Shown: positions 25,435 through 34,194, numbered from the stretch's first letter. The stretch: DNA of 64,000 bases from Spirosoma sordidisoli (GCF_004138325.1 NZ_SBLB01000004.1:62001-126000), one strand, 5' to 3'. Notes: a model not told the origin generated them from the letters alone. Made by a program: numbers and translations.

Positions 25435-25505
25435 AGCTGTTTGGGAAGGATTGATAAGACGTTAAAGCCGTGAAGAGACCAGACTTTCCACCCCCCAGCC
25501 CCGCG
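25435..25505 (+). repeat. Degenerate REP-like remnant beside the IS110 element
   Basis: GCTGTTTGGGAAGG (25436-25449) and a later ACCCCCCAGCCCC run (25492-25504) repeat, in the same order and at a similar distance, parts of the large palindromic element at 26783-26958. It may be the truncated left half of a related element. Confidence 0.45.
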
Positions 25506-25536
25506 ACGGCGGCCCGGCCTAAGAGATTTCTATGGT

Positions 25537-26547
25537 TTAAGCAAGTGAATACGCATAGGTTTTGTCATATTCTTGGTTCTTGCTTACTACCGCATAGGCC
25601 CGCCCTATCAACTTATTGCGAACGGCGTTGAGAACGGCCATCTTATTCTTACCCTCACCGACCTTCCGCTGATAGTAATCCCGTAGTTCTCCCTTGGCTC
25701 GAATAGCGGTCATGGCCGATAAGTGAAGTAATGTTTTCATGTGCTTGTCGGCCATGGGCGATACGCGTGTTTTGCCACGGATGCTGCTACCGGATTGATA
25801 AGGAAACGGGGCTACGCCCGCATAACAAGCGAACTGTTTAGCTGTCTTGCCGTCTGTAAAGGCATGGGTAGCCAAAATAAGACCCGTTGCCGTAACCACG
25901 CCGATACCAACGATCGATGTCAGTAGATGAAAAAGGCGATTAAGCTCCGGATCGTTTTTTAGTAGCGACTCAATCTGGCTATTCACAGCGTCTAAATCCT
26001 TTTCCAAAGCTTTTAATGAGTTAGCCGATGCTTTTTCTAAGGATCGTAAAATGCGCTTATCCATAAAGGACTCTGCTTCCTTAAGAGGTTGCTTGAGCGT
26101 GTTGGCCGCCAGCAGGAGCCGATTACGAAGTGAAGTTAACGCCTTTAGATTGGTAATGAGTTTGTTAGCTGGCTTCCAAAGCCGAGCCTGCGGGTGATGC
26201 CGCTGAGCATAGCGAGCGATGTTGAGGGCATCTACGCTATCGGTTTTAGCTCGTTGTATACCCGTTGAATACCGGATCTGCTTGCCCGACTCCAACCACA
26301 CGCAGTAGTCTGGCCGGGTAAAGACTTCCAACAGGTGGTTATTATAAATTCCAGTATGTTCTAGACAGACCAAGGTGGTAGCTGGCTGTGTACCGAAAAG
26401 CTGATTGAGCTGCTGCATTAATTGCTCAATGGCTTTCTGCGTGTTTGGAATCTGAGCCTGGTGCTTCAGATTGCCAGCCTGATCTAATAAGGCGTAATCG
26501 AGGGTCTGTTTAGCGACGTCGATACCCAGGAAGAAGTCGAATGACAT
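25537..26547 (-). CDS. IS110 family transposase
   Basis: 336 residues and intact. The N-terminal RuvC-like DEDD domain shows FFLGIDVAKQTLDYALLD (first Asp), LVCLEHTGIY (Glu) and AKTDSVDALNIARYA (Asp pair). The C-terminal transposase_20 domain shows LTSIVGIGVVTATGLI, FACYAGVAPFPYQSGSSIRGKTRVSPMADKHMK with the catalytic serine region, and AVRNKLIGRAYAV. IS110 enzymes work as serine/DEDD recombinases guided by an RNA from the element. No frameshift or stop is seen, so the copy may be active. Confidence 0.95.
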   Translation of the reverse strand: MSFDFFLGIDVAKQTLDYALLDQAGNLKHQAQIPNTQKAIEQLMQQLNQLFGTQPATTLVCLEHTGIYNNHLLEVFTRPDYCVWLESGKQIRYSTGIQRAKTDSVDALNIARYAQRHHPQARLWKPANKLITNLKALTSLRNRLLLAANTLKQPLKEAESFMDKRILRSLEKASANSLKALEKDLDAVNSQIESLLKNDPELNRLFHLLTSIVGIGVVTATGLILATHAFTDGKTAKQFACYAGVAPFPYQSGSSIRGKTRVSPMADKHMKTLLHLSAMTAIRAKGELRDYYQRKVGEGKNKMAVLNAVRNKLIGRAYAVVSKNQEYDKTYAYSLA

Positions 26548-26780
26548 GGCAGGAATTGGTTAGATGAGAACAGCTTTAAGCTACGCTTTCAAACCAGCAC
26601 TTAAACCTTACTAATAGGCCTGAAAGCCTGCATTTCTATCCAGTGTAGGGTTTGAAAAACTCAGCCAGGATTCAATCTCTAAATAGGCTTGGTGGCCTTG
26701 CATGTTTGCTAAAGTGCCTGACTGAGAGTAGCATTACAGGGTGTAATATTCTTAATTTCTTACTACTGCTCAAAACTAAA
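26548..26780 (-). ncRNA. Candidate bridge RNA region of the IS110 element
   Basis: Non-coding DNA upstream of the transposase shows two paired regions. The first pairs AAACCTTAC (26603-26611) with GTAGGGTTT (26645-26653) around an AGGC/GCCT hairpin. The second pairs CTCAGCCAGG (26660-26669) with CCTGACTGAG (26717-26726), one mismatch, around another AGGC/GCCT pair and an open loop. Two successive stem-loops with internal loops are what bridge RNAs of IS110 elements look like. Loop specificities were not assigned. Confidence 0.45.
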
Positions 26781-26782
26781 GG

Positions 26783-26958
26783 TTGTTTGGGGAAGGGCTT
26801 TATGTGAATTCCACTAGCCCGAATGGGCTGCCTTTTCGCCCCCCAGCCCCCTAAAGGGGGAGCCCATTCGGCGCGGACGGCTCCCCCTTTAGGGGGCTGG
26901 GGGGTGAAACGGCAGCCCTTCCAGCCGACTAAAGTCAGCAGATACCTTCCCCAAACAA
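26783..26958. repeat. Nested palindromic element (REP/MITE-like)
   Basis: Outer arms TTGTTTGGGGAAGG (26783-26796) and its complement (26945-26958) enclose a 40-bp inverted repeat (26825-26864 and 26879-26918, two mismatches, 14-nt loop) rich in C/G runs such as GCCCCCCAGCCCCC. No gene inside. It would form a very stable hairpin in either strand. Confidence 0.9.
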
Positions 26959-26992
26959 GCTCTTGCGGGCTTTGGAATGGGCTGTCCTTTTC

Positions 26993-27901
26993 TTAGATCA
27001 CCTGCCCGATGCCGAATAGGATCACAAACAGCAGGGTAGTAAGGGCCAGCTGACCCAGTCGGGGGTTTAGCTCGGCAGCCCGTTTGTGCGTGGCTACCGC
27101 TCGTCCGTTCAGTATGAACAAAGGGAACGAGAGCAGGTAGAGGTAAGCCGTTGGGGGCGCATCGACCAGAAACGAATAGGCCACCGCACAGGCCATCCCG
27201 GCCAGCAGCAGCCCCCAGTGGTATCGAATAGCCAGCGGCAGCCCCAGCCGGGCCGGAATCGACTTTTTACCCGTCATAGTATCGGTTTCGATATCGCGGA
27301 TATTGTTGATATTCAGTACTCCTGTAGCAAACAAACCAACGGCCGTAGCGGGTAACAGCAACAGGGGCCGGAACTCCAGCGTGTGCAGGTAATAGGTACC
27401 CAGCACCCCTACCCAGCCGAAAAAAAGCAGCACGGCAATATCGCCGAAGCCGGCATACCCGTACGGCCGCTTCCCATTGGTATACCCCACCGCAGCCGCA
27501 ATACAAAGGAGCCCCAGCGCCAGCAGCGTATAGAAAGCCCGCGACCCCGCGCCGAACAGGGCTACCACCAGCAGCCATACGCCCGACACCAGCGACAGCA
27601 CCGCCGTAACGATAATCCCCCGCAGCATGGCTTCTTTCGAGATATCGCCGGTAGCTACGGCCCGGCGCGGCCCCACCCGCAGTTCAGTGTCTTTACCTGA
27701 TACCGCGTCGCCGTAATCGTTGGCGAAGTTGGACAGGATTTGCAGAAAAATGGTGGTCAGAACAGCCAGTCCGGCAATCTTCCAGCTGAAATGGCCCGCA
27801 GCCAGCGGATCGTTGGAAGCCGCCAGAAAACTGCCCAGAATAATACTGGCCAGCGCCAGCGGCAAGGTGCGCGGCCGGGCCGCAGCAATCCAGGACTTCA
27901 T
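26993..27901 (-). CDS. menA: 1,4-dihydroxy-2-naphthoate polyprenyltransferase
   Basis: 302 residues with eight to nine membrane segments. UbiA superfamily; the prenyl-diphosphate motif NFANDYGDAVSGKDTELRVGPRRAV and the second motif NNIRDIETDTMTGKKS are those of MenA, which makes demethylmenaquinone at the inner membrane. Bacteroidota use menaquinone. I considered EboC, also UbiA-like, because of the eboB neighbour, but the RVGPRRAV stretch and the WIAAARPRTLPLALA start are MenA-like. It is preceded by a 20-bp hairpin and the gpx gene. Confidence 0.88.
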   Translation of the reverse strand: MKSWIAAARPRTLPLALASIILGSFLAASNDPLAAGHFSWKIAGLAVLTTIFLQILSNFANDYGDAVSGKDTELRVGPRRAVATGDISKEAMLRGIIVTAVLSLVSGVWLLVVALFGAGSRAFYTLLALGLLCIAAAVGYTNGKRPYGYAGFGDIAVLLFFGWVGVLGTYYLHTLEFRPLLLLPATAVGLFATGVLNINNIRDIETDTMTGKKSIPARLGLPLAIRYHWGLLLAGMACAVAYSFLVDAPPTAYLYLLSFPLFILNGRAVATHKRAAELNPRLGQLALTTLLFVILFGIGQVI

Positions 27902-27921
27902 GAAAATGATGAATTATAAAT

Positions 27922-27979
27922 GATGAATGATGAACGATTGGCTCAGTTGACGAATGATCCCAATCGTTCATCATTCATC
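27922..27979 (-). terminator. Perfect 20-bp hairpin between gpx and menA
   Basis: GATGAATGATGAACGATTGG (27922-27941) and its exact complement (27960-27979) with an 18-nt loop begin one base past the gpx stop. An AT-rich tract follows on the minus strand. Probably terminates gpx; it could also act on menA, whose ATG lies 21 nt further. Confidence 0.6.
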
Positions 27980-27980
27980 G

Positions 27981-28601
27981 TTAGAGATTGACCGCTTTGC
28001 GGAATTCGGCGTCGTCGGGTTTTACGCCCGATGCGAAGAAATGGGTAAGCTCCCCTTTTTCATTGACGACATATTTGCAGAAATTCCAGGTGGGTGCCTT
28101 GTCGTTCCAGCCGTTCAGCGATTTGGTCGACAGCCATTTGTACAGCGGAGCCTGGTCGTTACCTACAACAGATACCTTCTCGAACATCGGGAACGAAACC
28201 CCGTAGTTTTTCTGGCAGAAGGTTGCAATCTCTTCGTTATTGCCCGACTCCTGGTTAGCGAAATTATTGGCCGGGAAGCCCAGCACCACGAACTTGTCCT
28301 TGTGGGCTTTGTAAAACTTCTCCCAGTCGGCATACTGGGGTGTATAGCCACATTTGGAGGCTACGTTCAGGATAATCACTTTTTTGCCCCGGTACGCATT
28401 CAGCGCAACGGGCTTGCCATCGATGCTGTTGACGGTAAAATCGTACAGCGATTTGGTGGGAGCACTGGCATTGGCGGGCGCGGCAGCGGCTTCTTTCTTG
28501 TCGCTGAAAAGCCCCTTTACGAGCGTTGTTAAGGACATAAAACTGGTAAGCGCTACCACGAGGGTGACGCCAATTAAGGTGAAAACAATGGGTTTCTTCA
28601 T
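27981..28601 (-). CDS. Glutathione peroxidase-family thiol peroxidase, membrane-anchored or exported
   Basis: 206 residues. An N-terminal hydrophobic segment (KPIVFTLIGVTLVVALTSFMSL) without a clear cleavage site, then an alanine-rich linker, then the GPx domain: YDFTVNSIDGKPVAL, ILNVASKCGYTPQY (peroxidatic Cys), LGFPANNFANQESGNNEEI (Gln) and APTWNFCKYVVNEKG (Trp-Asn; usually WNFTK, here a Cys). It reduces hydroperoxides, in such bacteria usually with thioredoxin. It starts 23 nt after argS on the same strand and is probably co-transcribed. Confidence 0.9.
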   Translation of the reverse strand: MKKPIVFTLIGVTLVVALTSFMSLTTLVKGLFSDKKEAAAAPANASAPTKSLYDFTVNSIDGKPVALNAYRGKKVIILNVASKCGYTPQYADWEKFYKAHKDKFVVLGFPANNFANQESGNNEEIATFCQKNYGVSFPMFEKVSVVGNDQAPLYKWLSTKSLNGWNDKAPTWNFCKYVVNEKGELTHFFASGVKPDDAEFRKAVNL

Positions 28602-28624
28602 GATTGTCTGCCGGGATCAGGACG

Positions 28625-30439
28625 TTACATTTTTTCGGGCACTTCGATACCCAATAAACCCATTGCTTTACAGATAGTTTCAGCCAGTAACGCCGATAGA
28701 ATTAAGCGATTTTTCAGTTTAGTAGTGTCGCTCTCTTTCAGGATCGACAGTTTATCGTAGAACTGGTTGAAGGTCTTGGCCAGCTCATACGCATATTGGG
28801 CAATATACGAGGGCGCATAGTCGGTACCGGCCTCCTGAACGCGCTGTGGGTACTGACTTAGCAGGAAGATAAGTTGCTGCTCGATCGGGTCCAGCTGACC
28901 GGCGGCTTCAACGGTCAGGTCGGCCAGATTGACCGATATTCCTTCGCTGGCTGCTTTCCGCAGTACCGACCGGATGCGGGCGTGTACGTACTGAATATAC
29001 GGCCCCGTATTGCCGTGCAGATCGACCGACTCGGCCGGGTTGAACTGCATCCGTTTCTGCGGGTCTACCTTGAGCAGATAGTACTTCAGCGCGCCCAGCC
29101 CCAGCATACGGAACAGATCGGCTTTTTCGGTATCGCTGAACTCATCGAGTTTCCCCTTGGCAGCTTCGTCGGCGGCTGTGGCAGCGGCTTCGGTGGTTTC
29201 GGCAATCAGGTCGTCGCCATCGACAACGGTACCTTCGCGGGATTTCATCTTGCCCGTCGGCAGATCGACCATGCCGTAGCTGAGGTGATACAGCCCGTTG
29301 GCATAGGGACGTCCCAGCCGGCGCAGAATGGCGAACAGCACCTTGAAGTGGTAGTCCTGCTCGTTGCCTACCACCCAGATCTGCCGATCGGTACCGAAAT
29401 CGGTGTACTTCATATCGGTCGTGCCGAGGTCCTGCGTCATGTAGACCGAGGTTCCGTCGGACCGCAGTACGAGTTTCTGGTCGAGGCCTTCGTCGGTGAG
29501 GTCGATCCAGACGGAGCTGTCGTCTTTGCGGTAGAACACGCCTTTGGCCAGCCCCTCTTCAACGATTTCCTTACCCAGCAGGTAGGTATTCGATTCGTAG
29601 TACGTCTTGTCGAAGCTCACCCCGATGTTGCGGTAGGTTTCGTCGAAGCCGGTATATACCCAGCTGTTGAGCTGCCGCCAGAGCGCTACCGTTTCCGGAT
29701 CGCCCTGCTCCCAGAGCCGTAGCATCTGCTGCACTTCCTGCATGAGCGGAGCCGTCTTTTCGGCTTCTTCTTTGGGCGTACCGGCCGCTACCATCTCCTC
29801 GACCTGTGCTTTGTAGGCTTTGTCGAAGAGTACGTAATATTTACCGATCAGGTGATCTCCTTTCATTCCCGACGAGGCCGGGGTTTCGGGTTGTCCGGAC
29901 GCGTCGGTACCAAACATCCGGTAGGCCAGCATCGACTTACAGATATGCACGCCCCGATCGTTGACAATGCAGGTTTTGGTTACGCGATACCCGTTGGCCG
30001 CCAGAATCCGGCTGACCGAGTCGCCCAGAAAATTATTACGCAGGTGGCCCAGATGCAGCGGTTTATTGGTGTTGGGCGACGAAAACTCAACCATGACCGA
30101 CGCGCCGTCGGGCTGGCTAAGGGTGCCAAACGCGGGATTGCCGGCCATGTCGCGCAGCACATCGAGCCAGGCCGCATCGGCCACGCTGATGTTCAAAAAT
30201 CCCTGTACTACGTTGAAACCACTCACTACGGTCGTATGATCGACCAGCCACGTACCAATGGCCTGCCCGATCTGTGCGGGCGCCTGGCGAAGGGCTTTGG
30301 TCAGCGGAAACGTGACGAAGGTGTAGGTTCCTTCAAACTCTTTCTTGGTTGGCTGGAGCGGCACCTCCGTTACGGTCTGCTGATACAGTTCGGTAACGGC
30401 GCGCTGAATGGCACTTTGTATTTCTTCCTGAATATTCAT
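28625..30439 (-). CDS. argS: Arginyl-tRNA synthetase
   Basis: ATG 30439 (MNIQEEIQSAIQRAV) gives 604 residues; a possible earlier start would overlap the promoter box. Class I synthetase with an N-terminal Add1 domain, the ATP signature SSPNTNKPLHLGHLRNN, the MKSREGTVVDGDDLI region in place of KMSKS, and the C-terminal DALR domain ending LLGIEVPEKM. Cytoplasmic, essential. A TACTTTTG box lies 40 nt upstream. Confidence 0.97.
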   Translation of the reverse strand: MNIQEEIQSAIQRAVTELYQQTVTEVPLQPTKKEFEGTYTFVTFPLTKALRQAPAQIGQAIGTWLVDHTTVVSGFNVVQGFLNISVADAAWLDVLRDMAGNPAFGTLSQPDGASVMVEFSSPNTNKPLHLGHLRNNFLGDSVSRILAANGYRVTKTCIVNDRGVHICKSMLAYRMFGTDASGQPETPASSGMKGDHLIGKYYVLFDKAYKAQVEEMVAAGTPKEEAEKTAPLMQEVQQMLRLWEQGDPETVALWRQLNSWVYTGFDETYRNIGVSFDKTYYESNTYLLGKEIVEEGLAKGVFYRKDDSSVWIDLTDEGLDQKLVLRSDGTSVYMTQDLGTTDMKYTDFGTDRQIWVVGNEQDYHFKVLFAILRRLGRPYANGLYHLSYGMVDLPTGKMKSREGTVVDGDDLIAETTEAAATAADEAAKGKLDEFSDTEKADLFRMLGLGALKYYLLKVDPQKRMQFNPAESVDLHGNTGPYIQYVHARIRSVLRKAASEGISVNLADLTVEAAGQLDPIEQQLIFLLSQYPQRVQEAGTDYAPSYIAQYAYELAKTFNQFYDKLSILKESDTTKLKNRLILSALLAETICKAMGLLGIEVPEKM

Positions 30440-30478
30440 CGACGATAGCCCGGACACGCAAGCCCGGTTTTGCGGGGG

Positions 30479-30486
30479 CAAAAGTA
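30479..30486 (-). promoter_or_regulatory. Promoter -7 box of argS
   Basis: TACTTTTG on the minus strand, 40 nt before the argS ATG. No TTG at the ideal -33 spacing. Confidence 0.5.
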
Positions 30487-30572
30487 CGAAGAAGGGGACA
30501 TCTATCCCATGCCACCCGAATGGCCAGGCCGCGTTTGTTGCGATACTAAGCCGGGAAGTTGGTATAATTCGA

Positions 30573-32045
30573 CTAACCCGCCAGGGTCGATACGCCTTCG
30601 CCGGCCACTTCGGGTTCGCGGGTACGGGTGTTGACGCTCCCGCGCGAGAACGAAACAGCGGCTGCGGTCACAATCAGCGCCGTCATGGCCCAGTACACGT
30701 AGCGCATACCGACCAGCTGCGCAGCCGGACTGGCCGGATCGATCTGGTGCGATATCGCGTACTGGTTTCGGGTGCTGTACCAGACCGCTGCCGCCAGCGC
30801 AATGCCAACGACCAGCCCCATGTTGCGCATGAAGGCAATTACGCTGCTGGCCACCCCCCGTTGCGCCAGCGGAGCCGCGTTGAGCGCGCTGCTGCTGTTG
30901 GGCGACTGAAAGAGAGCAAACCCGAAACTGACCAGCGAGCTCCGCCAGACCACATCCTGCCAGACCCAGTCGGCCGACAGAAACGAAAACGAGAAATACC
31001 CCGCAGCGGTCAGCATCAGCCCCGTACTGGCCAGCCAGCGCGTGCTGACCCGGCTCGACAGGTAGCCGCCAATGGGAGCAATGATACTAAGGGTCAACGG
31101 CCCTGATAACAAAACCAATCCGGCCATCTGGGGCGTAAACCCGAGTAGCTGCTGCAGAAAAAACGGGATAATGAACAGATTACCACCCGACGCGACGAAG
31201 CCCAGCCAGGCCGCCAGAATGGCCGAGGTGTAGGGCCGAATCCGGAACAGGCTCAGTTGCAGCATGGGGGCTGGCGTGCGGCCTTCCCAGAAAAAGAACA
31301 GCACCAGCAGTACGACTCCCGTACCCAGCAGCCCCAGTACCAGCGGATGGCCCCAGCCGTAGTCGGGCTCGGGACCGAAATCGAGCCCGGTAAGCAGCGT
31401 CGTTACCCCAACCAGAAACAGGCCCGCCCCAACCAGATCGAACGGTTGCCTCGGTTGTTTGGGACTCGCGGGTAGCACGACCGACGCCCGCCAGATGGCA
31501 ATCAGGCCAATGGGCACGTTGACGAAAAAAATGCTCGACCAGCCGAACTTCCCCAGCAGCAGCCCGCCCACAACGGGCCCGGTACTGGAACCGGCCGCAA
31601 CGATGGCGCCCATGAGCCCCAGGGCCTGTCCTCGTTCGGCGGGGGTAAAGGTATCGGAGATAATAGCCGGCGCAATAGCAAAAATCATGGATGCGCCCAG
31701 CCCCTGCACTACCCGAAACCCGATCAGCGACGCGCTGTTCCACGACAGTCCGCACAGCAGCGACCCCAGCACGAAAATGATAAACCCGGTTATGTACATC
31801 GGCCGGCGACCGAGCCAGTCGGACAGTTTACCCATGATCAGCAGTGTGCTGGTTGTCGTCAGCAGGTAGCTCAGCACCACCCATTCCACACTGTCGCCGG
31901 CATTCAGTTCACGTCGGATGGTCGGGAGGGCAATGTTGACGATGCTGCTGTCGAGCGTAGCCATGAACGTCCCAAAGGCCAGGGTGGCCAGAACGAGCCA
32001 TTTGTTGGGTGCAGCCGGGGGAGAAACCGTCGAATTAGCAATCAC
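30573..32045 (-). CDS. MFS drug-resistance transporter (DHA2/EmrB type, 14 TM)
   Basis: Start uncertain: I chose GTG 32045 (490 residues) because a promoter-like CATCTTTG lies at 32099-32106, inside the longer frame that begins at 32135. The sequence shows the DHA2 landmarks FGTFMATLDSSIVNIALPTIRREL in pieces, GKLSDWLGRRPMYI (motif A), LCGLSWNSASLIGFRVVQGLGASMIFA (motif B region), and GLMGAIVAAGSSTGPVVGGLLLGKFGWSSIFFVNVPIG (motif C). Fourteen hydrophobic segments are visible. It would export drugs or metabolites by proton antiport. Single gene. Confidence 0.9.
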   Translation of the reverse strand: MIANSTVSPPAAPNKWLVLATLAFGTFMATLDSSIVNIALPTIRRELNAGDSVEWVVLSYLLTTTSTLLIMGKLSDWLGRRPMYITGFIIFVLGSLLCGLSWNSASLIGFRVVQGLGASMIFAIAPAIISDTFTPAERGQALGLMGAIVAAGSSTGPVVGGLLLGKFGWSSIFFVNVPIGLIAIWRASVVLPASPKQPRQPFDLVGAGLFLVGVTTLLTGLDFGPEPDYGWGHPLVLGLLGTGVVLLVLFFFWEGRTPAPMLQLSLFRIRPYTSAILAAWLGFVASGGNLFIIPFFLQQLLGFTPQMAGLVLLSGPLTLSIIAPIGGYLSSRVSTRWLASTGLMLTAAGYFSFSFLSADWVWQDVVWRSSLVSFGFALFQSPNSSSALNAAPLAQRGVASSVIAFMRNMGLVVGIALAAAVWYSTRNQYAISHQIDPASPAAQLVGMRYVYWAMTALIVTAAAVSFSRGSVNTRTREPEVAGEGVSTLAG

Positions 32046-32164
32046 AGAATTACCGGAAAGGAGTCGTTTTGATAACTCCTCCCCTGCCGGGTTGTTTGCA
32101 AAGATGATCGTCGATTCGCCCGGCCCACGCGCCACGGATTGGGATCATTGGCACGTGTGTTGGC

Positions 32165-33010
32165 TACCGACATGCTACCGACGCTGCGCTGTTGCGTCCC
32201 TACGGGACGATGGATGTGAGGTGGGGCGTGGTGTTTGGGGAGGAATGGGTTACCGACGTGTTGGCTACCGACGCTGCGCTGTTACGTCCCTACGGGACGG
32301 TGGGAGACGCCTAGGCGACCAATATGCTACCGACGCTGCGGCTGTTGCGTCCTTACGGGACGATGGATGTGGGATGGGAGGCTACCGACGCATTCGCTAC
32401 CGACGCTGCGGCTACTGCGTCCCTACGAGACGAAGATTCTGGGCAGTGCAATATTCCTCAGAGGCACGACGACACCATATAGCAGATAATCCTTTGTCCC
32501 GCAGAAATATAGTAACTTACTATCGCCTGTAACGAGCATTCCCCAACCCATCGTCCTATAGGAACGTAACAGCCGCATCGTCGGCACCCACCAAACGCCC
32601 CAATCCATCGTCCCGTAGGGACACAACAGCGCAGTGTCGGCACCCACCAAACGCCCCAATCCACCGTCCCGTAGGGACACAACAGCGCAGTGTCGGTAAC
32701 CAACGCGTCGGTAACCCATGCTTCCCCGAACACCACGCCCCACCTCACCTCACATCCACCGTCCCGTAGGGACGCAACAGCACCGCGTCGGTAGCCAACG
32801 CGTCGGTAACCTCAACGCCCCAAACGCCACATCCCTGCCAAAACCCACCGTCCTGTAGGGACGTAACAGCTAGCCCCGCTGGCGTCGGTAGCCAGCACGC
32901 CCACCCCATATCCACCGTCCCGTAGGGACACAACAGCGCATCGTCGGCACCCACCAAACGCCCCAATCCACCGTCCCGTAGGGACACAACAGCGCAGCGT
33001 CGGTAGCATG
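32165..33010. repeat. Array of eleven palindromic REP-like units left of the RAYT gene
   Basis: Each unit has the form GCTACCGACGCTGCGCTGTT plus a palindromic core CGTCCCTACGGGACG and TGG. Cores in plus orientation: 32195, 32285, 32348, 32418. Cores in minus orientation: 32552 (degenerate), 32609, 32665, 32760, 32849, 32916, 32972. Spacing is irregular (about 50-135 bp). No credible gene lies between 32136 and 33201; short frames there are repeat translations. Confidence 0.9.
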
Positions 33011-33201
33011 TCGGTAGCGAACGCATCGTTGGAATAAACCCCGCTGGCCGTGGCCGAATATGATCATGACGTATTCGGTCACGGCGCCGATACATATACC
33101 CAACCCCAACCGGCATCGTGGCTGGTGAAACCGGGTATACAATCTATCGTCAAACGGGCCCGAAACAACTGTACTTCTGCTCACCTGCTCCGTTACCAAC
33201 C

Positions 33202-33663
33202 ATGGCCAACACCTATACGCAAATTCACCTTCACCTTGTCTTTGCGGTCAAACACCGGGCCGCCGTTATCGCCCCCGACTGGAAATACGATTTGTATGGC
33301 TACATGACGGGCATCATCCAAAACCATTCGCACAAGGTACTCGCCATCAATGGTATGCCCGACCATGTCCACATCCTGATCGGCATGCGCCCGACCCAAT
33401 CGGTTTCCGACCTGATGCAGCAACTCAAGCAGGAATCGTCTGGATGGATCAACGACAACCGGCGGACAAGCCATCGATTTGCCTGGCAGGAAGGGTACGG
33501 CGCATTCTCCTACAGCAAAAGCCAGCTACCGGCGGTTATCCGATACATCGACGCCCAGGAAGAGCATCACCGAACCCGATCGTTCATTGATGAATACAGC
33601 CGAATGCTGGATACCCTCGGCATCGATTACGACGAACGTTATGTGTTCAAGCCCCTGGCCTGA
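33202..33663 (+). CDS. REP-associated tyrosine transposase (RAYT, IS200/Y1 type)
   Basis: ATG 33202 (MANTYTQIHLHLVFAVK) gives 153 residues. The Y1 transposase fold shows the HUH pair in GMPDHVHILIG, an N-terminal QIHLHLVF strand, and the candidate catalytic tyrosine in AVIRYIDAQEEHH. IS200-type enzymes nick and join single-stranded DNA. Surrounding palindromic units are on both sides, the arrangement called a REPtron, in which the domesticated transposase acts on REP sequences. Intact. No TnpB and no IS200 hairpin ends recognised. Confidence 0.92.
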   Translation: MANTYTQIHLHLVFAVKHRAAVIAPDWKYDLYGYMTGIIQNHSHKVLAINGMPDHVHILIGMRPTQSVSDLMQQLKQESSGWINDNRRTSHRFAWQEGYGAFSYSKSQLPAVIRYIDAQEEHHRTRSFIDEYSRMLDTLGIDYDERYVFKPLA

Positions 33664-33696
33664 CCGATGCGGGTGGCGACCGATAGGCTATCCCTT

Positions 33697-33766
33697 GCTA
33701 CCGACGCGTTGGCTACCGACGCTAGCGGGGCTAGCTGTTGCGTCCCTACGGGACGGTGGGTTGGGG
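33697..33766 (+). repeat. REP-like unit right of the RAYT gene
   Basis: One plus-oriented unit with GCTACCGACGC twice and the core CGTCCCTACGGGACG (33741-33755). It closes the REPtron on the right side. Confidence 0.88.
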
Positions 33767-33837
33767 GTTTCTATGGTGAGGGCAATATGTTTTTCAGGTA
33801 GATAGGCCTTTAATTAGCGGAGGACGGGGCGGGTTCG

Positions 33838-34116
33838 TCATCGCTTTTCGCCCTGCTGTATCGACTCGAAATCTCCCTGAATCCAGCGTGGTTTGCCTAT
33901 ATAGCTGGGCGAAATAACGAACCGGCCCGTCTTGGTGTCGAGGATAATGGACTCGCGCTCGCTGGATACGGCCTGAAACCGGCGCGTGTCGATCACGTCC
34001 GGCTCCGGCTGACGCTGGCTGGCGGGTGTAAAGTTGGCTAATACAAGAACGCCCCCCAGGGTAAGTGCGCCTAGGCAGAACGATTTCAGGTCGATCGAGA
34101 ATGTGATGGTTTTCAT
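33838..34116 (-). CDS. Small membrane-anchored hypothetical protein
   Basis: 92 residues: a single hydrophobic segment (CLGALTLGGVLVLANF, about residues 14-29), then a short soluble domain with RRFQAVSSERESIILDTKTGRFVISP and a glutamine/glutamate end. The N-in, C-out topology is likely. The ILDTKTGRF strand recalls small Bacteroidota proteins that display a repeated value-plus-tag strand, but I assign no family. Opposite in direction to the cysteine desulfurase. Confidence 0.65.
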   Translation of the reverse strand: MKTITFSIDLKSFCLGALTLGGVLVLANFTPASQRQPEPDVIDTRRFQAVSSERESIILDTKTGRFVISPSYIGKPRWIQGDFESIQQGEKR

Positions 34117-34194
34117 GACTATCGAGTGATTAACGACGTACCAGAATGAGCCATCTGGCTGGAGAAACTACTCGGATCTGCGTAACTTCACCCA

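Larger units (their letters stand above)
25506..26780 (-). mobile_element. IS110 family insertion sequence (ends approximate)
   Basis: One transposase gene with about 230 nt of non-coding DNA upstream and almost none downstream, the layout of the IS110 group. IS110 elements lack terminal inverted repeats, so exact ends and the core dinucleotide could not be fixed by eye; the given limits are the likely outer bounds. It stands between eboB and menA, flanked by REP-like palindromes. Confidence 0.75.

Noticed and set aside
26993-27901. UbiA-type membrane protein near eboB taken as EboC
   Set aside because: The prenyl-diphosphate motif and N-terminus are those of MenA; eboC is therefore not called in the window.
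32165-33010. CRISPR array
   Set aside because: Repeats occur in both orientations with irregular spacing, the palindromic cores are short and no cas gene is present; a REP array fits better.
32235-33199. Short reading frames rich in GYRR, CVPTGRW and SLRDGG in the repeat region
   Set aside because: They are translations of the palindromic units in several frames, without start signals or conservation.
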